Source of the DNA: Chryseolinea sp. H1M3-3 | GTDB lineage: Bacteria; Bacteroidota; Bacteroidia; Cytophagales; Cyclobacteriaceae | DNA: 64,000 nt | Reading direction: 5' to 3' | Assembly: GCF_029360725.1 (NCBI RefSeq) | Contig: NZ_JARKMY010000002.1 | Span: forward strand, 806,001-870,000 | Shown: positions 44,254 to 54,201 of the stretch, one piece after another | Layout: every line of letters begins with the position of its first letter | Numbering within the stretch: the first letter of the stretch is position 1 | Notes under the pieces: generated by a model | Told to the model about the DNA's origin: nothing | Database searches by the model: none | What the model saw: only the letters and a program-made list of their open reading frames with translations | Position numbers and translations under genes: made by a program

Positions 44254-45825
44254 CTAATTCTTATAGACGGTAGGCTTCATGTTTTCATCTTCCACGATCT
44301 CCAGTCTCGCCTTTATCTCGGAATGATTGGGAGCAACTTTGAGTCCTTCTAATAAGATTTCTTTTGCTTTCGTATACTGCTTCTTTCGGAAATGATAAGC
44401 CCCCGCTTCCGCGTACATGAGGCCGATCATCTGGTCGAGCAGCGGCATATTGGTCCAGTCGGATTTCATGGCCGATTCAGCCTTCTTCATGTAAGCATAC
44501 CCGTCGACTTCGGCATTTTGGGAAAACTTGGTGTATGACTCAAATACATAGGCGTAAATCAGTAGCGCCTTGTACGATTTGTTGTTCTGAAGAAATGGAT
44601 AAGCCTCAGCATAGCCTTCCACTTTGCTTGCCTTCTCATTATTCGGCGCACCATCAGCTGAAAGGACGACGCCTCGCAAAATTAATTCCTGCAGAGTGAT
44701 GTTCTTTGGATTAATCTCGAATGCGTGATTAGCAAATTCCAATGACCTTGTCCAGTCACCTTTTGTGGATTGCGTGTATGCCATCGCGTAGTAATAGTTA
44801 TAGGAGATATCTTTCACGACGGTCGTGTCGCGAATTTTTTCTTTGCAGATCGCGAAGGCGTTTACAACAAAAGCCTGATCATCGTTTTCGATTAGCCTTT
44901 TTTGAATGATGTCACCGAACATCGTGACGACTCTTTTTTTGTCGGCTATATCGCGACATGCGTTCGCATATTCGCTTATATACATGACGTCCCGCGGATT
45001 GTCAAACTTGCTGTTGGCCAAAGCCGTTCCAATGATATTCAATTGTAAAAACTGATGCTTGGCCGACGGAAATAATAAATTTGTCTTGACTATATGTTTG
45101 ACTGCATCTTGATGCCGATCATTATTGTGGTCAGTCAACGCAAAGTTCATGTATTGCAGAGCCGCTAACTGGGTCTCGTCAATGTTATCATTGTTATAAT
45201 AAAACTCGTTGAAAGCGTTCGATATACCTACATTGGAAACATGTTCCTGGGTAGTAAACTTAACCGCAATGAGCCCGTCAACGTAGGCTTTCTTTTGTTT
45301 TTCGTCGAAGACGAACAATCCCTTCGGATTCGTGGTCTCATATAAAATATTCTCACTGCCCGGGAATGCCACAAGATACACATGGGTAGGTTTTTCTTTA
45401 ATCGCATAAGGAACTCCATACCTTTTCAAAACGATGGAGTATAGCATACACGCGGTCACGCAATTATAGCGTCCGTTCTCAAAAACGTTTTTAAAGGACG
45501 TATGTTCTTCATATTGGCTCAGGAAGTAGTCATGTACTTCCTTGAAAATAACTTTTGCTTTTTGTTTGTTCGACTTTGTTGCGTTAACCTTGCTATCAAG
45601 AAAAGCATAGAATTTATTGAGCCTCGCGTTGTACTGCGCAGCATCGGCAGAGTCGGTGTTAATAACAGAAAACAGGGTGACTAAATCAGGATTATGCCGT
45701 TGGATAGCTTGAAGGATAATTTTTTCTTCGAATGGGGAGCGAAACACCAGGGTGTCGGTTTCAGCAAAGGTGGTGGATGACACCATAACGCTCAACAGGA
45801 AAAAAAAGCAAACTTTAGACAACAT
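44254..45825 (-). CDS. Secreted transglutaminase-like/TPR protein
   Basis: A 523-residue exported protein. A signal peptide (about 1-21, ending TTFAE) is followed by a transglutaminase-like core: Cys122 in GRYNCVTACML, His148 in KPTHVYLV and a third polar residue in YETTNPKGLF. The second half (about 210-520) is helical with TPR-like repeats, for example LEFANHAFEINPKN and KAKEILLEGLKVAPNHSEI. Such proteins often act as periplasmic or outer-membrane scaffolds or peptidases; whether the triad is active is unknown. Confidence 0.78.
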   Translation of the reverse strand: MLSKVCFFFLLSVMVSSTTFAETDTLVFRSPFEEKIILQAIQRHNPDLVTLFSVINTDSADAAQYNARLNKFYAFLDSKVNATKSNKQKAKVIFKEVHDYFLSQYEEHTSFKNVFENGRYNCVTACMLYSIVLKRYGVPYAIKEKPTHVYLVAFPGSENILYETTNPKGLFVFDEKQKKAYVDGLIAVKFTTQEHVSNVGISNAFNEFYYNNDNIDETQLAALQYMNFALTDHNNDRHQDAVKHIVKTNLLFPSAKHQFLQLNIIGTALANSKFDNPRDVMYISEYANACRDIADKKRVVTMFGDIIQKRLIENDDQAFVVNAFAICKEKIRDTTVVKDISYNYYYAMAYTQSTKGDWTRSLEFANHAFEINPKNITLQELILRGVVLSADGAPNNEKASKVEGYAEAYPFLQNNKSYKALLIYAYVFESYTKFSQNAEVDGYAYMKKAESAMKSDWTNMPLLDQMIGLMYAEAGAYHFRKKQYTKAKEILLEGLKVAPNHSEIKARLEIVEDENMKPTVYKN

Positions 45826-46072
45826 ACAGCAAAGGTAGAGTTTTCTTCATTTTATCAATATGGTCGGCTCCAACAACTTTATTTCGTACGGTTTCATACC
45901 GTGGTAACTGATGCTGGATCAAGACTAACTATACTCCGTAATTCATGATGGAAATCGGATTGTAATGACCTACGCCACCCCTTACACGAAAGTGATCCAC
46001 CTGAATACAACTATTCTCACATCTGGTAACCAAACCTGGCCTGGGCGCCAGGTTATGCTTATTTTCGCTGCC

Positions 46073-46213
46073 ATGCGAAGTATACTGATTTTGATTTTTA
46101 TTACACGCATGACTTTGTCAAATGCGCAAGTTGTAAATTCGCTTTCCAAAGACAAAACCGGACTTTACAGGCATACACTGGATTCCGTCATTAGCATTAT
46201 CAAAGAAAAATAA
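46073..46213 (+). CDS. Short secreted peptide or truncated gene
   Basis: A 46-residue frame beginning with a convincing signal peptide (MRSILILIFITRMTLSNAQ) and only about 27 residues after it. The frame is open from 45965, but the ATG at 46073 starts exactly at the signal peptide. Might be a truncated lipoprotein or secreted-protein gene, or a real small peptide. The stretch from 45826 to 46072 holds no other gene. Confidence 0.4.
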   Translation: MRSILILIFITRMTLSNAQVVNSLSKDKTGLYRHTLDSVISIIKEK

Positions 46214-46421
46214 AACACTTCGTGTCGTCTATAGTAGACGGTAGGTAATGCGTCAAAGTCTATTTACCTGACACGGTTCAAGAGGTTATTGTGAAGGAAG
46301 TGTTTTTGAATAACGTGTGTGCTTATTTAAATATATTCTTTTGAAATCAGATGTAAATGATAAAAATGATCTACGCTGTAAGAACTATTGATGCTAAATA
46401 TGTTATATCTAAAACAAACCA

Positions 46422-46931
46422 ATGACTGTTATGGAAACAATTAACTTCGGCAAAGAGTATCTAAGCGAAATTGAAGACGAAATTCCGGCGACAAGAAAAT
46501 GTTTGGAACGAATTCCTGAAAGCTTATACGACTGGAAGCCGCACGAAAAATCTATGAATATGGGATATCTTGCGCTGCTTGTTGCTGAAATTCCAAAGTG
46601 GGTAACCTTTACGATAGAAAAGTCGGAAATTGATTTGGCTACTTATCCGCAATTTAAGCCAGGCACGACTGCCAACTTGGTTAAACATTTTGATGAAAAT
46701 ATTGAAGGTGTCAGACGAGCCCTTCGCGGACTTTCAGATGAGGCCCTTACAGAAACTTTTTTCCTGAAGAATAATGGTCAGGTACTGTACAGCGCTCCCA
46801 AAAAAGAAAACATCAGGTCGTCGATCAATCATTGGGTTCACCATCGCGGACAACTAACGGTGTATATGCGGTTAAATAATATCGCCGTTCCATCTATCTA
46901 TGGTCCTTCTGCTGATGAGAAAGGTTTTTGA
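46422..46931 (+). CDS. DinB-family protein
   Basis: A 169-residue four-helix-bundle protein of the DinB superfamily. PESLYDWKPHEKSMNMGYLALLVAE near the N terminus and NHWVHHRGQLTVYMRLNNI near the C terminus carry the His residues of the metal site. Members may be thiol-dependent transferases or hydrolases; the substrate is unknown. A second ATG at 46431 is equally plausible. The near-palindrome TGATAAAAATGA at 46358-46369 is 52 bp upstream. Confidence 0.86.
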   Translation: MTVMETINFGKEYLSEIEDEIPATRKCLERIPESLYDWKPHEKSMNMGYLALLVAEIPKWVTFTIEKSEIDLATYPQFKPGTTANLVKHFDENIEGVRRALRGLSDEALTETFFLKNNGQVLYSAPKKENIRSSINHWVHHRGQLTVYMRLNNIAVPSIYGPSADEKGF

Positions 46932-47029
46932 TTTAACAGAACTTATATTTAAGCTTATGCTGGTCGGATAGAAACGCGTATTTTACAGTGGCAGCACAGT
47001 TGGCGCGGATTGTTTTATTTAGTTGAAAT

Positions 47030-48223
47030 CTAATCAGCATCATTTCCCAAACGCCTTACGGCCATGTAAGCCATTAATCCAGCGCTTACGGTTAGGGCAT
47101 TCTCATCAATGTTAAACGTCGGTGTGTGCAATGCTGACGTGATGCCTTGCGATGGATTTCCAACGCCACATAAATAGAAGCACGAATCTACAACTTGAGA
47201 ATAGTAAGCAAAATCTTCTGCGGCCATCCAGATGTCTTCATCTACGATATTTTCTGGTCCGAGATACTCAGCGGCATATTGCTTCACTTTCAGGGTAAGT
47301 TTCTCTTCGTTGATCAAAAATGGAAAACCACGCCTGATGGTGAATTCACAGGTGGCACCCATGCTGGATGCAATTCCCCTGGCCATTTCTGTCATTCGTT
47401 TGTGAGCTTCATTTCGCCAAGCTTCGTTCATCGCACGAAATGTTCCTTCCATATAAACTTCGTCTGGAATAACGTTAATGGCGCCATTCGCGATCACTTT
47501 TCCAAAGGATAATACTGTGGGGTCGCCGGGATGTGCCATGCGACTTACAACCTGTTGCAAAGCGATGACAATGTGAGAAGCGATGACCACCGGGTCTATC
47601 ACATGATGAGGTTCGGCACCATGGCCACCTTTGCCAATAACACGAACGATCAGGGCATCCATAGAGGCCATATGTTTGCCACTTCTGATACCAATCTTAC
47701 CAACCGTTAATCTTGGCATGGCATGCTGTCCTAATACTGCAGTAGGCCTGGGGTTGTCGAGGACGCCTTCTTTGATCATCAGGCTTGCACCACCGGGTAA
47801 AACCTCTTCACCCGGCTGAAAAAGCAATTTTATGGTTCCGCCAAATTGATCGCTGACCGCTTGAAGAATTTGTGCAGTCCCCAACAAAGAGGCGGTATGA
47901 AAATCGTGGCCGCATGCATGCATCACGCCAGGATGACGGGAAGCATATTCGACATTATTTTTTTCTTGAATGGGTAATGCATCAATGTCTGCTCGCAACG
48001 CTATGACTGCATCGGAATTACGTTTTCCGCGAATCATTGCCAGTATGCCGGTGCCTGCTACGGCTTTCCATGAAATTCCCAATGCATCCAGGCGTTGCTT
48101 GATGTATGCTGAGGTTTGATGTTCTTCATATGAAAGTTCCGGATAGGTATGAAGATGTCTTCGTATGCCGACTACGTCGGGATGAATTTCTTGTGACAAC
48201 GCTTTGATTTTTTCCGTTAGCAT
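47030..48223 (-). CDS. M20D amidohydrolase (N-acyl amino acid/hippurate hydrolase type)
   Basis: A 397-residue metallopeptidase-family enzyme. The family signatures are IRRHLHTYPELSYEE, VIALRADIDALPIQE, MHACGHDFHTASLL with metal ligands Cys and His, FQPGEEVLPGG and GQHAMPRLTVG. Cytoplasmic; likely releases an amino acid from an N-acyl or amide conjugate. Single gene, convergent with the DinB gene. Confidence 0.92.
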   Translation of the reverse strand: MLTEKIKALSQEIHPDVVGIRRHLHTYPELSYEEHQTSAYIKQRLDALGISWKAVAGTGILAMIRGKRNSDAVIALRADIDALPIQEKNNVEYASRHPGVMHACGHDFHTASLLGTAQILQAVSDQFGGTIKLLFQPGEEVLPGGASLMIKEGVLDNPRPTAVLGQHAMPRLTVGKIGIRSGKHMASMDALIVRVIGKGGHGAEPHHVIDPVVIASHIVIALQQVVSRMAHPGDPTVLSFGKVIANGAINVIPDEVYMEGTFRAMNEAWRNEAHKRMTEMARGIASSMGATCEFTIRRGFPFLINEEKLTLKVKQYAAEYLGPENIVDEDIWMAAEDFAYYSQVVDSCFYLCGVGNPSQGITSALHTPTFNIDENALTVSAGLMAYMAVRRLGNDAD

Positions 48224-48499
48224 GTCAGTATATTTGAATAGTAAAAGGCAATTCCGGATACCAGGTAAGTTCGTTCATTCTTCGATGGATCTTATCTATA
48301 AAATAAATACTCCGGTTTCGCTATTGTTCATACGCTTTTGTTTCAGGCTGTATCCAGCTTCAGACCAGGATACTATTATCAGCATCGATAATTATCTAGC
48401 CTACTGTTTTTGAATATATTTTCTATATCTTAAAATGTTTAAAGATACCCAGCGTGAATTTAGCGCCGGAAGTATCACCTGCTAACTTAATTATATTAG

Positions 48500-48523
48500 C
48501 GATAACATGTAACAATGTTATCG
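48500..48523. promoter_or_regulatory. Palindrome before MFS transporter
   Basis: CGATAACAT (48500-48508) and ATGTTATCG (48515-48523), 6-nt spacer, 54 bp before the transporter ATG. A second weaker pair, GCTAA/TTAGC, borders it at 48481-48500. Probably an operator. The rest of the 48224-48577 gap shows no gene. Confidence 0.5.
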
Positions 48524-48577
48524 TGTGCGTTGGAAACTTAGCAGCAAAAAAAGGAATTTATAACAGTCAATATAAAA

Positions 48578-49774
48578 ATGGAAGTCGAAAAGCTTAGTAA
48601 AAACCAGTTTCAGGTTGCCGCCACCGGATTCTTAAGTCTATTTTCCCTGGTTGGCATTATGTTTTACGGACTTCCTTTTTTCTATGATTTCTGGCTTACT
48701 GACTTTGGATGGACCAGGGCTCAGGTTACGTCCGGTAATGCCTTAGCGAAACTGATTATTGGTCCGTTGTTTGGATTTCTTGCAGGCTGGATCATTGACC
48801 GGTTTGGACCGCGACGTCTTATGCTTGCCGGGATTGTGATGGGCGGCGTTGCATTGATCGGGCTGAGCCGAATGACATCGCTCTGGCAGTTTTATGTTTT
48901 CTATCTCTTCAATGCGTTAGGATACATGTGCGGAGGTCCGTTGCCTAACCAGGTTTTGGTCTCCCGGTGGTTTAGCAAGTCGCGGGGTAAAGCGATGGGA
49001 ATTATTTATCTCGGTATTGGGATAGGGGGTATGTTGGTTCCTCAAATTGCCAGGGGACTTACATCAAGTTATGGCTGGCGCGATGCGCTGATGGTATTGG
49101 GTATTCTGATGATCGCCGTTGCATTTCCGATGGCCTGGTTCGTAAAAGAAAACCCAACAGAAGGAGCTTCTCAAGTCAAACAGGAAGAGCCAAAGATTCC
49201 ATTTGGTAATATTTTAAAAACCTGGCCATTCTATCTGCTGGTCATCGGCAGCATGTGTTCAATAGGGGCAGTTGCCGGGACATCGCAAAACATAAAGTTA
49301 TTTTTAAGCATCGATCTCAAATATTCGCAGGAGCTGGCTGCGAATGTCATGTCGATCGTTCTTGCATCCAGTATCGTTGGGCGTTTGCTGATGGGATGGC
49401 TAGCAGATAAAATTCAGAAGAAGTATGTCATGATTCTGATCTACTCTTTAGTTGCACTATCCATACCGTTGCTTTACTTTGCTACATCTCCGGGTATCAT
49501 CTATGTGTTTGCTTTTATTTTTGGGGTCGCATTAGGTGGCGATTACATGATCATTCCGCTAATGGCAGCAGAATTATTTGGCGTTAAAGTGATGGGACGG
49601 GTCATGGGCCTTGTCATCACGATTGATGGTATGGCGGAAGCGCTTGCGCCAATGCTTGCAGCATGGATTCGTGATGAGACTGGAAGTTATGCCAATGGAT
49701 TCGCTGCCCTGATCATTCTGGCGGTTGTTGGAACCATTGCTGTTGCCATGTTGCCAAGCAAAGCAAAAACATGA
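48578..49774 (+). CDS. MFS transporter (OFA-like)
   Basis: A 398-residue major facilitator with about 12 membrane helices. The loop 2-3 signature is GWIIDRFGPRRLMLAG and the matching loop 8-9 is MGWLADKIQKKYVM. The pattern resembles the oxalate/formate antiporter (OxlT/OFA) group of monocarboxylate carriers, but the substrate is not deducible. It overlaps the next gene by 4 bp, indicating an operon. Confidence 0.88.
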   Translation: MEVEKLSKNQFQVAATGFLSLFSLVGIMFYGLPFFYDFWLTDFGWTRAQVTSGNALAKLIIGPLFGFLAGWIIDRFGPRRLMLAGIVMGGVALIGLSRMTSLWQFYVFYLFNALGYMCGGPLPNQVLVSRWFSKSRGKAMGIIYLGIGIGGMLVPQIARGLTSSYGWRDALMVLGILMIAVAFPMAWFVKENPTEGASQVKQEEPKIPFGNILKTWPFYLLVIGSMCSIGAVAGTSQNIKLFLSIDLKYSQELAANVMSIVLASSIVGRLLMGWLADKIQKKYVMILIYSLVALSIPLLYFATSPGIIYVFAFIFGVALGGDYMIIPLMAAELFGVKVMGRVMGLVITIDGMAEALAPMLAAWIRDETGSYANGFAALIILAVVGTIAVAMLPSKAKT

Positions 49775-50619
49775 TCACTTTTCGTACGATGATTCCCGCG
49801 GACATTCCGGCTGGTCTTTCATTGTGCAGGCATGCGGGTTGGAACCAACTGGCGCGAGATTGGGAACTATTTCTCAAATTAAACCCAAACGGTTGTCGTG
49901 TTGGACTGGATATCGAGGGAAATGTTATTGGTACTGTAACGACACTCCCTTATCAAAATCATTTCACATGGATTGGCATGGTGCTCGTTGATCCGGATCG
50001 TCGCCGTGAAGGTATAGGTACCCAGTTGCTGATGGAGGCGCTTGCGTTAGCGAAACACGACGACACCGTAAAACTCGATGCTACGCCTGCGGGCAGGGAG
50101 GTCTATTTAAAACTGGATTTTGTTGACGAATACGCCATTACCAGAATGCGTTTAGCCAGATCGGTATACAATAACATAACAAAGTTTCCTGGCCGACCGA
50201 TAGAGATCTCTGATTTTCCAAAAATATTGAAACTGGATCGTGACGTGTTTGGTGCCGATCGACAACTTATTCTTGAGTCGTTATTTGAGGCTGCTCCACA
50301 ACTTGCTTTCTTGCTGGAAGAAGAAGGAAACCTTAAAGGATATTGTTTCGGACGACCGGGTTATAACTTCTATCACCTGGGGCCGGTCATTGCTTTTGAT
50401 TCACGCGATGCCTTCCGTCTTCTATCAACTGTTATGCAGCATAACAGTGGAAAAGAAATGATTATTGATGTGATACAGCATCATACGGAATTTATCAGAT
50501 TTGCTTCGTCATTGGGGTTTGTTGAACAGCGGCCGTTGATTCGAATGTATCGTGGGGCTAATGTTTATCCCGGTGATCCAAAAATGCAGTTTGCCATCCT
50601 TGGGCCCGAGTTTGGTTGA
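49771..50619 (+). CDS. Two-domain GNAT acetyltransferase
   Basis: A 282-residue protein. The first half is a GNAT domain with VLVDPDRRREGIGTQLLMEAL (acetyl-CoA loop R-x2-G-x-G/A) and ATPAGREVYLKLDF; the second half fits the Acetyltransf_18 domain (ILKLDRDVFGADRQLILESLFEAAPQLAFLLEE, GYCFGRPGYNFYHLGP). Translationally coupled to the MFS gene, so it may modify the transported compound. Confidence 0.88.
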   Translation: MITFRTMIPADIPAGLSLCRHAGWNQLARDWELFLKLNPNGCRVGLDIEGNVIGTVTTLPYQNHFTWIGMVLVDPDRRREGIGTQLLMEALALAKHDDTVKLDATPAGREVYLKLDFVDEYAITRMRLARSVYNNITKFPGRPIEISDFPKILKLDRDVFGADRQLILESLFEAAPQLAFLLEEEGNLKGYCFGRPGYNFYHLGPVIAFDSRDAFRLLSTVMQHNSGKEMIIDVIQHHTEFIRFASSLGFVEQRPLIRMYRGANVYPGDPKMQFAILGPEFG

Positions 50620-50703
50620 GGACTTTCTAGTGCAGCAACCGAATCGGCTTCTGTTTTTAAAATTACTAGAATTGACTAACTTAATTGTTCCGCAAGCAGG
50701 ACG

Positions 50704-52143
50704 ATGGCTATGCAAATTATCAAAAAAATAATCGCGGCGATTTTGTTGTTCGCCGCTGGTTTTACGGAAACTACAGCGCAAACTACTCAAACGTATAATG
50801 TTGACAGCCTGATTAACATCTTATCGGGCAAGCTCAATGACACCAGCAGGATTTGGGCCTTAAATAATCTGGGCAGAAATATCCAGAACTCAGATACTAC
50901 CTTAGTATTAGCAGAGCAAGCCATTAAATTGTCGCGTAAAATTTCTTTTAAGAAAGGGGAGGCAGAGGCCTACAACAATGTGGGATACTGGTTTAATCAA
51001 AGAGGCAATTACCCCAAAGCATTGGAGAGTTATTTACACGCAATTCAGCTCGCCGAAAGCTTTCAATACGACGCAGGACTGATGAGAAGCTACAACAGTA
51101 TAGCAACAGTCTACTTGTATCTCAAAAATTATAACACAGCGGTTGAATACTCCCGAAAAGCGCGACAATTATCCATGAAGTATAAAGATTTGAATCTACA
51201 GACATTATCAGCTTCATGGTTGAGTAAGGCATTTCTTGAATTAAACCGGACGGATTCGGCATTGAAATATGCACAGGAGAGTTATGAAATTGCGAGAACA
51301 TTAAATGAACCGTTGCCTTTATACTTCGCGACAGCACGATTGGGTGAAATTCATGCAAGCGAAGGAAATTACCCACTTGCGTTGGAATACTTACGACTGT
51401 CACTTAGAAATGGTAAGAGGGATGGAAGATATTTTCGAATTGCAGCGGCGCACCAACAATTAGCAGAAGTATTTAAGAAAATGGGCGAACTGGATTCCTG
51501 TTTGTCGCATGCTCAAAAAACTTTTGATATCTCGCAACGCGCAAATTTATCCGCCACCTTATTTAACTCTAGTTTACTGTTGTCGGAATTGTTTGAGGGA
51601 AAGCAGGACAAGGAAAGCCTGCGATATCATAAACTTGCACTTGCTGCACAGGATAGCCTCTTCAGCCAGGAAAAAAATCAACAAATACAAGCGCTTAGTT
51701 TTGGCGAAGCATTGCGGCAGCAAGAGATAGAATCATTAAAAATGATAGAGAAAACCGAAAGAAGAAATAATATTCAATACGGAGCGATTGCCTTAAGCCT
51801 GGTTTTGTTTTTAATCGTTTTTTTATTGCTAAGTCATAGTATTTTTGCCAGCCCTCAATTGATAAGATTTTTAGGTGTTCTTGCTTTACTGATTTTATTT
51901 GAATTCATAAATCTCTTGCTAGGTCCTTTTATTAGCGGCATCACCGATAACGTACCTTTTTTGATGCTAATTATCATGGTGTGCATTGCTGGCTTGTTAA
52001 TTCCCATTCATAGCAGGTTGGAAAATATTATTACGGGCAGATTGGTGGAAAAAAATAAAAGACTGAGACTCGCCGCAGCTAAAAAGATGATGGAATCGGT
52101 AGGGGTGGACCAACAGGAAAATCCGAAAATAGCAAAGCCTTAA
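50704..52143 (+). CDS. Exported TPR protein with C-terminal membrane helices
   Basis: A 479-residue protein. A signal peptide (about 1-25, ending TTA-Q) precedes roughly six TPR-like repeats (about 50-330: AEAYNNVGYWFNQRGNYPKA, GLMRSYNSIATVYLYLKNYN), a coiled coil, and three membrane helices (about 357-455). The layout matches Bacteroidota sensor proteins in which TPRs feed a C-terminal kinase, but no kinase domain is present; the tail is about 40 charged residues. Function unknown. Confidence 0.8.
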   Translation: MAMQIIKKIIAAILLFAAGFTETTAQTTQTYNVDSLINILSGKLNDTSRIWALNNLGRNIQNSDTTLVLAEQAIKLSRKISFKKGEAEAYNNVGYWFNQRGNYPKALESYLHAIQLAESFQYDAGLMRSYNSIATVYLYLKNYNTAVEYSRKARQLSMKYKDLNLQTLSASWLSKAFLELNRTDSALKYAQESYEIARTLNEPLPLYFATARLGEIHASEGNYPLALEYLRLSLRNGKRDGRYFRIAAAHQQLAEVFKKMGELDSCLSHAQKTFDISQRANLSATLFNSSLLLSELFEGKQDKESLRYHKLALAAQDSLFSQEKNQQIQALSFGEALRQQEIESLKMIEKTERRNNIQYGAIALSLVLFLIVFLLLSHSIFASPQLIRFLGVLALLILFEFINLLLGPFISGITDNVPFLMLIIMVCIAGLLIPIHSRLENIITGRLVEKNKRLRLAAAKKMMESVGVDQQENPKIAKP

Positions 52144-52242
52144 TTCTTGATGTAGTTTTGAAGGTTGACGAACGGAATGAAACATCCAGCGCGCGGTATT
52201 TTCTCGACATTCCGACAAAATCCACCTGACGTAAATCTTAAA

Positions 52243-52896
52243 TTATAACTCTACCCAAATCTTTTCTACAACCTGGTGGCTAAGCATGGTCTCTTTTTTT
52301 GCTTTTGTAACAATGGATAGGGAACCATCGAAAAGTTCTTTTTTCTTTACCGTGATGAGATCACCTATTTGCAATCCCTTAGCGTTCAGATGATCCAAAA
52401 AAGATTTTTCATCGTTGCTTACCGCGCTGATGCGTACGGAGGATCCTATAACAGCCTGACTCAATGGAATACTTTTTTGCGATATAATTTTGCCATTTAC
52501 ATCAGGAATAGGCTCGCCGTGGGGATCCGCCTTAGGATAACCTAATAACTCGTCGATTCTGTTATAAAACCTTTCTGAATTAACATGTTCCAGCTGCTCC
52601 GCAATTTCATGTACCTCTTCCCATCCTAACTTTAGAATTTTAACAAGAAAGAGCTCGGCAAGCCGATGTTTACGAATGATCGACAAAGCCTCTTTTTTTC
52701 CTTTTTCCGTAATTTTTATTCCCTGGTAGGGAGCATAGGATACCAGTTTCTTTACGGACAACTTTTTGATCATGCTCGTAACGGTGGGAAGCTTTACATT
52801 TAACTTCTTGGCCAATTCTGACACTGTCACCTCACCCGGCTCGAGCGAAAGGCTATAAATGGTCTTAATGTAATTTTCTTCTGTTAGGGACCCCAT
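52243..52896 (-). CDS. DtxR/MntR-family metal-dependent repressor
   Basis: A 217-residue regulator. The winged helix is EENYIKTIYSLSLEPGEVTVSELAKKLNVKLPTVTSMIKKL; the metal-binding/dimer region is HRLAELFLVKILKLGWEEVHEIAEQLEHV; an FeoA/SH3-like domain (about 145-217) follows. It should repress with Fe(II) or Mn(II). Divergent from the DUF1111-Rieske-porin operon across a 103-bp region containing a perfect DtxR-like palindrome. Confidence 0.93.
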   Translation of the reverse strand: MGSLTEENYIKTIYSLSLEPGEVTVSELAKKLNVKLPTVTSMIKKLSVKKLVSYAPYQGIKITEKGKKEALSIIRKHRLAELFLVKILKLGWEEVHEIAEQLEHVNSERFYNRIDELLGYPKADPHGEPIPDVNGKIISQKSIPLSQAVIGSSVRISAVSNDEKSFLDHLNAKGLQIGDLITVKKKELFDGSLSIVTKAKKETMLSHQVVEKIWVEL

Positions 52897-52948
52897 TCGT
52901 TCAAATTTCGTTCAAAATTAAGACATGTAAAAAGGAAATAGCTAAAAT

Positions 52949-52972
52949 AAATGTTAGATTAGTCTAACATTT
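52949..52972. promoter_or_regulatory. DtxR-like operator
   Basis: AAATGTTAGA (52949-52958), TTAG, TCTAACATTT (52963-52972): a perfect 10-bp-arm palindrome whose centre TTAGATTAGTCTAA is close to the DtxR box TTAGGTTAGCCTAA. It lies 27 bp before the DUF1111 ATG and 52 bp before the repressor ATG, so it can control both. Confidence 0.85.
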
Positions 52973-52999
52973 GTATTTTGCTCGTCGTATATTTGTGGT

Positions 53000-54196
53000 A
53001 TGAGACGTTTAATTTGTTTCTTAACTGTATTAGGGGTCACTGTCGGGATGTATTCCTGTGAGAATTTCGAACCCTCGGCACCTCCGGATGATAGGTTATT
53101 GGATGGCCCTGTAGATGGGTTGTCAGCAGCTGAAAATATTAGGTTTTTGAATGGGGATATCGCCTTTAACGACGAGGTCTTTGTTCCGAGCTCAGGATTG
53201 GGGCCCTTGTTTGTAGCGAACTCATGCGGCAGTTGTCATCCGGGCGATGGCAAAGGGCATCCCTTCACCACTTTGGTTCGGTTTGGTCAGCATGATGATA
53301 CCGGTAATCAATACAACCACCTGGGAGGTCCTCAATTACAGAACCGTGCAATCCCAGGGTACCAGCCTGAACAGCTTCCCGCTGGCGTCGGGTTTTCGAA
53401 ATTAACGCCCCCTGCCAACACCGGGCTGGGTTATATTGATGCTGTAAGCGATGCAGACATTTTATCTTGGGCGGATCCCAACGATGCGGATGGCGATGGC
53501 ATTAGCGGCGTTCCCAACTGGGTTGAAATGAAGGAGTATTTATTTGCAAGACCTGGCACGGTCGAGGTCAACGGTAGGTATATCGGCCGATTTGGTAAAA
53601 AAGGCGCCGCTTATGATTTACATCAGCAAACAGCCCAGGCCTATAACCAGGATATTGGCGTCACTTCGTCATACGAGGCATACGATACATACACCGGCGT
53701 TGAGACGGATCCGGAAATTTCCGATCAGACTATTCTCGACGTGGTCTTCTATCTGAAAACATTAAAGGCGCCGATACCCAGAGGATCTCATCAGGAAGAA
53801 ATTCTTGCGGGTAAATCGATTTTTATGGAAATAGGCTGCGCCAGGTGTCATCGACCTGAAATGAAAACCGGCGCATCATCGATTGCTGCATTATCGGAAA
53901 AAACGTTTTATCCCTATACAGATTTATTGTTGCATGATATGGGGCCCGGACTTGATGATGGGTATACAGAAGGCTCTGCCAAAACGAGCGAATGGAAGAC
54001 GCCGGCCCTTTGGGGATTAGGCTTATCAAAATTTTCACAAGGGGGCGGATATTTTTTACTGCACGACGGAAGAGCCCGAAGTATAGAAGAGGCAATTGTT
54101 TTACATGGTGGTGAGGGTGATAGCAGCCGTAAAAATTATGAGTCTTTGTCTCCGGACGAACAAACGAAACTTATCAAATTTTTAGAAAGTCTTTAA
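53000..54196 (+). CDS. DUF1111 dihaem cytochrome c peroxidase-like lipoprotein
   Basis: A 398-residue lipoprotein (Cys20 in the lipobox after MYSC). Two CxxCH haem sites, CGSCH (76-80) and CARCH (about 278-282), and the conserved YPYTDLLLHDMGPGLDDG place it in the DUF1111/dihaem thiol oxidoreductase-like family, related to MauG and cytochrome c peroxidase. Periplasmic or outer-membrane electron-transfer enzyme. First gene of the metal-regulated operon with Rieske and porin genes; a TAnnTTTG-type promoter element (52988-52995) is very close to the start codon. Confidence 0.9.
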   Translation: MRRLICFLTVLGVTVGMYSCENFEPSAPPDDRLLDGPVDGLSAAENIRFLNGDIAFNDEVFVPSSGLGPLFVANSCGSCHPGDGKGHPFTTLVRFGQHDDTGNQYNHLGGPQLQNRAIPGYQPEQLPAGVGFSKLTPPANTGLGYIDAVSDADILSWADPNDADGDGISGVPNWVEMKEYLFARPGTVEVNGRYIGRFGKKGAAYDLHQQTAQAYNQDIGVTSSYEAYDTYTGVETDPEISDQTILDVVFYLKTLKAPIPRGSHQEEILAGKSIFMEIGCARCHRPEMKTGASSIAALSEKTFYPYTDLLLHDMGPGLDDGYTEGSAKTSEWKTPALWGLGLSKFSQGGGYFLLHDGRARSIEEAIVLHGGEGDSSRKNYESLSPDEQTKLIKFLESL

Positions 54197-54201
54197 TCAC
54201 T

